From NCBI RefSeq assembly GCF_015291625.1, contig NZ_CP030047.1, forward strand, positions 4,650,001 to 4,714,000: DNA of 64,000 nucleotides. Reading direction: 5' to 3'. The notes beneath the pieces are model-generated. The model saw nothing but the letters and a program-made list of their open reading frames with translations, was not told the origin of the DNA and searched no databases. The position numbers and the translations under genes are program-made. Numbering within the stretch: position 1 is the first letter of the stretch; the number at the start of each line of letters is the position of its first letter. This DNA is from Bradyrhizobium sp. CCBAU 53421 (GTDB lineage Bacteria; Pseudomonadota; Alphaproteobacteria; Rhizobiales; Xanthobacteraceae). Below, in pieces: positions 58,880 through 64,000 of this stretch.

Positions 58880-60415
58880 ATGAAATTGGCGAAGAGCCTT
58901 ATTCTGGGCTCGGCCGCCGCGCTGGTCGCGGTCGGCGGGGCACAGGCGGCCGATCTTCCCGTTAAGGCCAAAGCGGTCGAATACGTGAAGGTTTGCTCCC
59001 TCTATGGTCCGGGCTTCTATTACATCCCCGGCACCGACACATGCATCAAGCTGGGCGGCTACGTTCGTGCTGACGTTGTCGTCAACGGCAACAGCGTCTA
59101 CGGCCCGAACACCAACGGTGCCAGCGGCGCCAACAACCGTTTCACCAACGGCTACACCTGGCGTTCGCGTGAAGACTTCAACATCGACACCCGCACCGCG
59201 ACCGAGTACGGCGTGGTCCGCACCTACTTCGATGCGGTGTTCACCTGGACCTCGGACACCTACACCGGCCAGGGCAACGGCTCGTCCGTCTACTCGGCGA
59301 TCGGTTCGTCTGCTGCGCCGAACAACGCTGGTTCAGGCAACGTGGCGGCCGGCACGGTCGGCGTCTACTACGCCTTCATCCAGTTCGCCGGTTTCACCAT
59401 GGGTAAGGCGGTTTCGCAGTTCGCTGCTCCCTGGAACGGCTATCCGGGCAACAACTACGACGCTCTCGTCGGCGGCGTGAACACCACCAACGGCATCAAC
59501 CAGTTCACCTACACCGCGCAGTTCGGCAACGGCGTGTCGCTGGCTCTGTCGGCGCAGGACCAGGTTGCCTACATGCAGGCTGGCGTGAACAACCTCGCCG
59601 TCGGCGGCGCTTACGGCTCCAGCGACTACGCCGGCACGATCGCGCCGGACTTCGTCGCTTCGCTCAAGGTCGATCAGGCTTGGGGTATCTTCCAGGCGTC
59701 GGTCGCGGCGCATGACAACCACGCTGCCTACTACGGTGGCACCGAGTTGACCGGTCATCCCGACGACAAGTGGGGTTGGGCTGGTGCACTGGCCCTGTCG
59801 ATCAAGAACATCCCGACCGGACCCGGCGACACCATCAACATCCAGGGCGTCTACACCGACGGTGCGACCCGTTACAACATCCAGGAACTGGCCAGCGGCC
59901 TCAGCTCGATCGCCATCTACGGCGGCTCGAACCTGCCCGGCGTCTATCAGAGCGTTGGCTTCGGCACGGCACCCGACACGGTGTTCGGTCTGAACGGTCA
60001 GCAGCAGACCATCAAGACCTGGGGCTTCCGCGGCGCGTACACCCACAACTGGGATCCCTACTGGAACACCAGCTTGTACGGTGCCTTCGCTGCGGTCATG
60101 TACAACGACACGGCTAAGTCGCTCATCTGCGGCGTTGGCGGCGTCGGTGGCACGTTCCGTACCGCCTTCGGTGGCGGCGCCGGCGTGACCAGCTGCAACC
60201 CCGACTACAACATCGGTCAGATCGGCGTGATCACCCGTTGGACCCCGGTCAAGAACCTGACCTTCTCGGCCGACGTGACCTACGTCCATCTCGATCAGAA
60301 GTATGCCGGCACGATCACCACTTCGTCGGCTGGTATCGGCAAGCCGACCGCGACCTACGAGCTGAAGGATCAGGACACTGTCCAGATGCTCTTCCGCGCT
60401 CAGCGCAACTGGTAA
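58880..60415 (+). CDS. alphaproteobacterial porin (Omp2b-like)
   Basis: A 511-residue outer-membrane porin. It has a signal peptide (MKLAKSLILGSAAALVAVGG, cleaved near AQAAD). The mature start LPVKAKAVEYVKVC and the GFYYIPGTDTCIKLGGYVRAD motif, with its two Cys, are classic for the Porin_2 family. The C-terminus ends with an aromatic residue (FRAQRNW), the sorting signal for barrels. Strong ribosome site and terminator suggest high expression. It lets small hydrophilic solutes into the periplasm. Confidence 0.95.
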   Translation: MKLAKSLILGSAAALVAVGGAQAADLPVKAKAVEYVKVCSLYGPGFYYIPGTDTCIKLGGYVRADVVVNGNSVYGPNTNGASGANNRFTNGYTWRSREDFNIDTRTATEYGVVRTYFDAVFTWTSDTYTGQGNGSSVYSAIGSSAAPNNAGSGNVAAGTVGVYYAFIQFAGFTMGKAVSQFAAPWNGYPGNNYDALVGGVNTTNGINQFTYTAQFGNGVSLALSAQDQVAYMQAGVNNLAVGGAYGSSDYAGTIAPDFVASLKVDQAWGIFQASVAAHDNHAAYYGGTELTGHPDDKWGWAGALALSIKNIPTGPGDTINIQGVYTDGATRYNIQELASGLSSIAIYGGSNLPGVYQSVGFGTAPDTVFGLNGQQQTIKTWGFRGAYTHNWDPYWNTSLYGAFAAVMYNDTAKSLICGVGGVGGTFRTAFGGGAGVTSCNPDYNIGQIGVITRWTPVKNLTFSADVTYVHLDQKYAGTITTSSAGIGKPTATYELKDQDTVQMLFRAQRNW

Positions 60416-60446
60416 TACCGGTTGATCTGATCACGATCCTACAGAA

Positions 60447-60477
60447 CCCCGGCAGGCAACTGCCGGGGTTTTCTTTT
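60447..60477 (+). terminator. rho-independent terminator after the porin
   Basis: Stem CCCCGGCA/TGCCGGGG (60447-60454 with 60461-60468) followed by TTTTCTTTT. Confidence 0.9.
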
Positions 60478-60543
60478 GAGCTGAAATCGGCAGCGGAAGG
60501 CTGGCTGCGTCATTTCTGTCCACGCGAACAACGAAGACGAGCC

Positions 60544-60630
60544 ATGCGATTCATCGGCCGCAAACTTATTTACTTAGCTGATCTACTAAACTATATACGG
60601 CGTGGCCAACACATTGAATGTGGCTCTTAG
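60544..60630 (+). CDS. possible 28-residue peptide
   Basis: MRFIGRKLIYLADLLNYIRR at the N-terminus, with a stop at 60630. It lies between two terminator hairpins (60447 and 60654), so it could be its own short transcript. No clear ribosome site. Confidence 0.25.
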   Translation: MRFIGRKLIYLADLLNYIRRGQHIECGS

Positions 60631-60653
60631 CGCCATGCTAAGCCTCCCAAACG

Positions 60654-60680
60654 TCCGGCAATGCCCTGCCGGAGGTTTTT
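60654..60680 (+). terminator. rho-independent terminator-like hairpin
   Basis: Stem TCCGGCA/TGCCGGA (60654-60660 with 60667-60673) followed by GGTTTTT. It implies a short transcript between the porin terminator and here. Confidence 0.65.
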
Positions 60681-60821
60681 GATTCAAGGCTCAAGCCAGC
60701 GGGAGATCGTGACGGCCGCGGCCATCACGAGTTGCTTTCCGCAAGGCAAGCTCACGCCGTCTTGTCGATTCGACGCCGTCAAGATTTGACGGAATCGATC
60801 CGCAGTGCATTCTCGTCATTC

Positions 60822-61034
60822 ATGGGACGCTTCAAGAACAGCCGCCTGGCTCGGATGAGCAGCGGCCATTACTGCCTGATCCGGGATCTCGGGCTGGTGA
60901 AGGGCGGCAAGGGATTGCGGCACCATGAGGTTGTCATCGACTTTTCCTGGCGCGGCCTGCTCAAGTTTGTCTTGAGCGTTGCCAGCGGCGTTCTGCGGCG
61001 GCGCGCGCCCGTGCGGATCGAGACAGCCGAGTAG
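60822..61034 (+). CDS. hypothetical basic protein
   Basis: A 70-residue frame, MGRFKNSRLARMSSGHYCLI at the N-terminus. It is basic throughout (KGGKGLRHHE, VLRRRAPVR) with one weakly hydrophobic stretch (LLKFVLSVASGVL). An extension to 60732 is open in frame. No family recognised and no strong ribosome site; it might be non-coding. Confidence 0.35.
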   Translation: MGRFKNSRLARMSSGHYCLIRDLGLVKGGKGLRHHEVVIDFSWRGLLKFVLSVASGVLRRRAPVRIETAE

Positions 61035-61539
61035 TTCGAAGTAGTCCCACGCTCAGCAGTGGCGCTCACGAAGTTCGCAGAAGGATGTTGGCGTTTGCCC
61101 CGACATCATCTCGGCAATGCGCGAAGGCGCTGCGACGATGCCGCGTGGTGCCAAGCTGCTTTCGCGCTTGTCGGATCTGAACAGCATGAGCCGTCGGCGC
61201 AGGCGCCGTCGCGCGGGTTCGGTGGTGTGACCTCGGCGGCAGCGGAAATGCTGGCCGCGATCGTCATCAGTGCGGTCGCGACCAATCTGTTCAGGATCCG
61301 TACGGTGATCGTCTCCGCTCGTCGATACCGGATTGTTCGCAACGCGGAATGATTTCGTTACGCCGATGGCCGCAATCCGCTGCTAGCGGCGCACTTGCGT
61401 GTAATAGGCGCGTGCCGTTGCTGCGCGACAATTCGCTGATGTAGAGTGCCGCGGCCAAGCGGCCGGGAGTGCGATCCGCGTTGCGGCCGAAACCAAGAAA
61501 AAGCAGGGCAAGAAGAAGCAAGGAAGGAACGGATCTCAC
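61035..61539. other. 505-bp region with one doubtful small frame
   Basis: The minus-strand frame 61106-61342 has a signal-peptide-like stretch (LVATALMTIAASISAAAEV) and then GACADGSCC. It starts with TTG and lacks a clear ribosome site, so it may be a degraded small exported Cys-rich protein. The rest is non-coding; AAGGAAGGAAC at 61521-61531 is the ribosome site of the SDR gene. Confidence 0.4.
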
Positions 61540-62502
61540 ATGAAGGATTTTGCCGGAAAGATTGCCGTCATCACGGGTGGCGGCACGGGCATGGGGCGTG
61601 AGCTGGCGCGGCAGCTCGTGGCTGAAGGATGCAATGTCGCGATGTGCGACGTCTCGGCCGAAGCGATGGCCGAGACCAAGCGGCTCTGCGAGGTCGAGAA
61701 GCTGCCGCAGGGACTGCGCATCACCACCCACGTCGCCGACGTCTCGATCGAGGATCATTACAAGCGTTTTCGCGATGAGCTGATCGAGCAGCAGGCGACC
61801 GACAAGATCCATCTGCTGTTCAACAACGCCGGCATCGGCGGTGGCGGCAGCCTGTTCACCAACACGCGCGAGCAGTGGGAACGCACTTTCAACATCTGCT
61901 GGGGCGGCGTCTATCTCGGCGTCCGCACCTTCCTGCCGCTGCTGGTGAAGGCCGACGAGGCGCACATCGTCAACACCTCGAGCGTCAACGGCTTCTGGGC
62001 CTCGGTCGGCCTGGGCGTATCGCACACGGCTTACAGCGCAGCGAAGTTCGCGGTGAAGGGGTTCACCGAGGCGATGATCAACGATCTCCGGCTCAACGCA
62101 CCGCATGTGAAATGCTCGGTGGTGATGCCCGGCCACATCGGCACCTCGATCGTATCGAACTCGCGCAAGGTGCAGAATGGCGCCGACCAGCTCAATCCCG
62201 ACGAGCTCAAGCAGGTCCGGCAACGTCTGCAAGGGCAGGGCATCGACGTCGCCAAGATGTCGGATGCCGACATCCAGCAGCTCGCGCTCGACCGTGCCCG
62301 TATCTTCCACGACGAGGCACCGACCACGGCGGCCGCCGCCGCCAAGATCATCCTCGATGGCGTGAAGGCCGACCGCTGGCGCATCCTGGTGGGCGACGAT
62401 GCGCATCTGCTCGACGAGCGCGTGCGCAAGACGCCGGAGCAGGCCTATACGCCGGAGTTTTATCAGGACCTCGTCGCGGCGACCGGCTGGAAGGTCGGGT
62501 GA
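61540..62502 (+). CDS. SDR-family oxidoreductase
   Basis: A 320-residue short-chain dehydrogenase. The cofactor loop GGGTGMGRELA (about 12-22), NNAGIGGG (about 95-102), the catalytic Ser in NTSSVNGF, and YSAAKFAVKG (catalytic Tyr and Lys, about 167-176) are all present. The substrate is unknown. AAGGAAGGAAC stands before the ATG. A perfect 17-bp hairpin follows the gene. Confidence 0.92.
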   Translation: MKDFAGKIAVITGGGTGMGRELARQLVAEGCNVAMCDVSAEAMAETKRLCEVEKLPQGLRITTHVADVSIEDHYKRFRDELIEQQATDKIHLLFNNAGIGGGGSLFTNTREQWERTFNICWGGVYLGVRTFLPLLVKADEAHIVNTSSVNGFWASVGLGVSHTAYSAAKFAVKGFTEAMINDLRLNAPHVKCSVVMPGHIGTSIVSNSRKVQNGADQLNPDELKQVRQRLQGQGIDVAKMSDADIQQLALDRARIFHDEAPTTAAAAAKIILDGVKADRWRILVGDDAHLLDERVRKTPEQAYTPEFYQDLVAATGWKVG

Positions 62503-62514
62503 TTACAGAAGACC

Positions 62515-62551
62515 CATCCCCGCGCAAAGGCAAAGCCTTTGCGCGGGGATG
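62515..62551. repeat. perfect 17-bp hairpin between convergent genes
   Basis: CATCCCCGCGCAAAGGC and GCCTTTGCGCGGGGATG with a 3-nt AAA loop. It lies 12 bp after the SDR stop and 31 bp before the gcrA stop. No T-run, so either a REP-type palindrome or a 3'-end stabiliser/terminator for both genes. Confidence 0.75.
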
Positions 62552-62582
62552 ACGGGATAAGCGCTTCCGTCTTGCGATCGAA

Positions 62583-63050
62583 CTACCCGCGCATTGCGCG
62601 CTGGCGCGATCCCGCCTGATAGGCGAGGCGGTAATGCCCGGAGCAATAGGGCATGCCGCCGAGCGGCGTGTTGCCGCAGAAGCAGAAATCATCGGCGCCC
62701 GGCGTGTTGATCGGCCAGCGGCAGCGCTGCTCGCTCAGCTCGAACAGCGAGCAGTTGTTGGCGCTGACGATCGGCGCATCGTCGGTGGGCTGCTCATAGA
62801 CGGCGTGAAGCAACCGGAGCTGCTGCTTCGCGGTTGCCCGTTGCGCGGCGTGCGCCACGGATTTCTTGCGCCGGGCCCGGCGTTCGTCCGGTGTCGTGCG
62901 TGTCAGGTTCAGCCGCGACAGCTTGCCGATCACCGCGTTGCGGCTGACGCCGATATTCACGGCGATGTCGCGGCAGGAGAGGCCGGCTTCAAAGTAGATC
63001 TTGAGTTGGTCGACGCGCTCCGGCGTCCAGGTCGGTTCGATGGTGATCAT
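62583..63050 (-). CDS. gcrA: GcrA cell-cycle regulator
   Basis: A 155-residue GcrA-family protein, which binds sigma-70 RNA polymerase at methylated GANTC promoters in alphaproteobacteria. The DNA-binding N-terminus has WTPERVDQLKIYFEAGLSCRD (split across WTPERV and the following helix) and GVSRNAVIGKLSRLNL. The C-terminal polymerase-binding part shows CRWPINTPG and FCFCGNTPLGGMPYCSGHY. Spacing is slightly different from Caulobacter GcrA, so it may be one of two paralogues. Confidence 0.9.
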   Translation of the reverse strand: MITIEPTWTPERVDQLKIYFEAGLSCRDIAVNIGVSRNAVIGKLSRLNLTRTTPDERRARRKKSVAHAAQRATAKQQLRLLHAVYEQPTDDAPIVSANNCSLFELSEQRCRWPINTPGADDFCFCGNTPLGGMPYCSGHYRLAYQAGSRQRAMRG

Positions 63051-63101
63051 CTGACGGTCCCACGTTCTGTGTTGAACCGCCGCGCCGACGCGCGCGTGTG
63101 T

Positions 63102-63302
63102 TCAGGGCGTGCGGCCGTTGTCGCGGATTGCAAGCAACCCGTCCTTGATGGCGAGCCGAATGCCTTCCTCGATCAATGTCCGTGCGACGCCCGGGACGCT
63201 CGTGCCGTGGGTGCCCTGTCTCACCAGCTTCTCGAGGTAACCAATGGTCGAGAGCGCCAGCGTGACCGGGACGCGGTCGGTTTCGGCCTTTTCCGTAGCC
63301 AT
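63102..63302 (-). CDS. small ribbon-helix-helix-like protein
   Basis: A 66-residue protein. VPVTLALS could be the beta strand, followed by helix TIGYLEKLVRQG and helix SVPGVARTLIEEGIRLAI, the ribbon-helix-helix layout of CopG-type regulators. This assignment is from pattern only. Two 9-bp direct repeats lie 40 bp upstream, suggesting autoregulation. It follows gcrA on the same strand (upstream of it). Confidence 0.65.
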   Translation of the reverse strand: MATEKAETDRVPVTLALSTIGYLEKLVRQGTHGTSVPGVARTLIEEGIRLAIKDGLLAIRDNGRTP

Positions 63303-63341
63303 GAGGAAACGCTTAACCCTGAACGCCTGTACTGAAAAGTA

Positions 63342-63361
63342 TCTATTTAGAGTCTATTTAG
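63342..63361. promoter_or_regulatory. helically phased 9-bp direct repeats
   Basis: TCTATTTAG at 63342-63350 and again at 63353-63361, period 11 bp, 40 bp before the start of the ribbon-helix-helix-like gene. A candidate operator. Confidence 0.55.
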
Positions 63362-63475
63362 GAATGTGGCTGTTCGTCAAGCCATGAGCTGCGAAACCGG
63401 ACGCACACGCCCGCTTGCGCCGGAAGCTGGTTCCGGCGCGGCGCTGCCGTCAGATTGGCTAGACAAATGAGCGTG

Positions 63476-64000
63476 TTAGGATCGTAACTCGACCTTGACT
63501 GGGAACGTCTTCAGAAGCCGCGCAGCGGTTTCGGCCTTGCCGGCCGGCGCGCTCACACTCAGGTACAGCCCGCGGGACGGGTCGGTCATCGCCTCGACAC
63601 TGACCTCGCCGGACAGGCCTTCTCTTGCCAGCAGCTCGCGCGCGGCCTCGCCAGCGGCGATCTCACGCAGCTTCGGCTTGAAGATCTTGCCGACCGGCGT
63701 GACCGGCATCTCCGGAATCACCGACACAACGCGCGGCCGCGCCGGTGGCTCGAGGATGTTCTCCTGGACAAAGGCGGCGAGCGCGTTCGGATCGATATTG
63801 GCGCCGGGCTGCGCCGAGACGAACAGCATCGGCACTTCGCCGGCATAGCTGTCGGGACGCCCGACGGCCGCGGCCAGCGCCACGCCCGGAAACGCCAAGG
63901 CGGCATCCTCGATCGCGCGCGGGTCGATGTTGTGGCCGCCGCGGATGATGACGTCCTTGGCGCGGCCCAGGATGTAGACGAAGCCGTCGGCGTCGATCCG
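63476..64000 (-). CDS. acyl-CoA synthetase, AMP-forming (C-terminal part; 5' end outside window)
   Basis: The frame is open to the window edge. From the edge it reads a GFVYILGRAKDVIIRGGHNI stretch, the A8/hinge motif of ANL-family adenylating enzymes, then the C-terminal cap domain. The A10 motif TPVGKIFKPKLRE, with the catalytic Lys in GKIFKP, is present. About 175 residues are visible out of a typical 550-640. An unusual tail of about 70 residues follows A10 (VSVEAMTDPSRGLYLSVSAP), longer than in many family members. The acid substrate cannot be judged. Confidence 0.88.
   Translation of the reverse strand, partial: RIDADGFVYILGRAKDVIIRGGHNIDPRAIEDAALAFPGVALAAAVGRPDSYAGEVPMLFVSAQPGANIDPNALAAFVQENILEPPARPRVVSVIPEMPVTPVGKIFKPKLREIAAGEAARELLAREGLSGEVSVEAMTDPSRGLYLSVSAPAGKAETAARLLKTFPVKVELRS

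Overview
The window looks like a chromosomal segment of a Bradyrhizobium-type alphaproteobacterium (Nitrobacteraceae, Rhizobiales). The evidence is high GC with strong G/C third positions, a GcrA cell-cycle regulator, an LdtR-type MarR regulator, one bifunctional Rsh enzyme, a 511-residue alphaproteobacterial porin, a Mg-type HemB, and Rhizobiales intergenic palindromes. Genus is inferred from recalled gene order and protein character; no database search was run.

Layout. 1-9.5 kb holds housekeeping genes: a peroxiredoxin cut by the window edge, a family-5-like uracil-DNA glycosylase and an NYN protein (minus strand), then rpoZ, rsh, pdxJ, acpS, lepB, rnc and era, several with 4-8 bp overlaps. 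9.7-16.5 kb holds recO, parC, a His-rich CDF metal exporter, an exported metallo-hydrolase and a class III nucleotide cyclase. 16.7-21.6 kb (minus) carries an MFS transporter and a membrane-maintenance operon: a PspA/IM30 protein whose reading frame is extended by a TnpB-like N-terminal domain, then a YqiJ-like protein and a flotillin. mntH is divergent from it, with a candidate Mur operator. 23-28.7 kb holds bpt, an RDD protein, hemB, ldtR and small genes.

28.9-42 kb is accessory in character. It has an IS1595-family transposase remnant, a tctA remnant, many small exported proteins, two paralogous small genes that each follow a copy of a conserved hairpin element (one gene has a poly-A frameshift), and a probable copper/metal island: copD, copC, a beta-barrel protein, two DUF2946-like proteins and two TonB-dependent receptors.

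42.7-51 kb is core again: glyA, nrdR, ribD, ribE, ribH, nusB, thiL and hppA. 51-57.7 kb holds a Bug-type binding protein, bamE, a cytochrome bc1 assembly chaperone, a YceD-like protein, plsX, fabH, ihfA and a MerR regulator, followed by tRNA-Pro(GGG). 57.9-64 kb has a MarR regulator, a large porin, an SDR oxidoreductase, gcrA, a small ribbon-helix-helix-like protein and the C-terminal part of an acyl-CoA synthetase cut by the window edge.

The best candidate for something undescribed is the TnpB-domain/PspA reading frame in the flotillin operon. Next are the duplicated hairpin-element/small-gene units and the copper island with its paired receptors.
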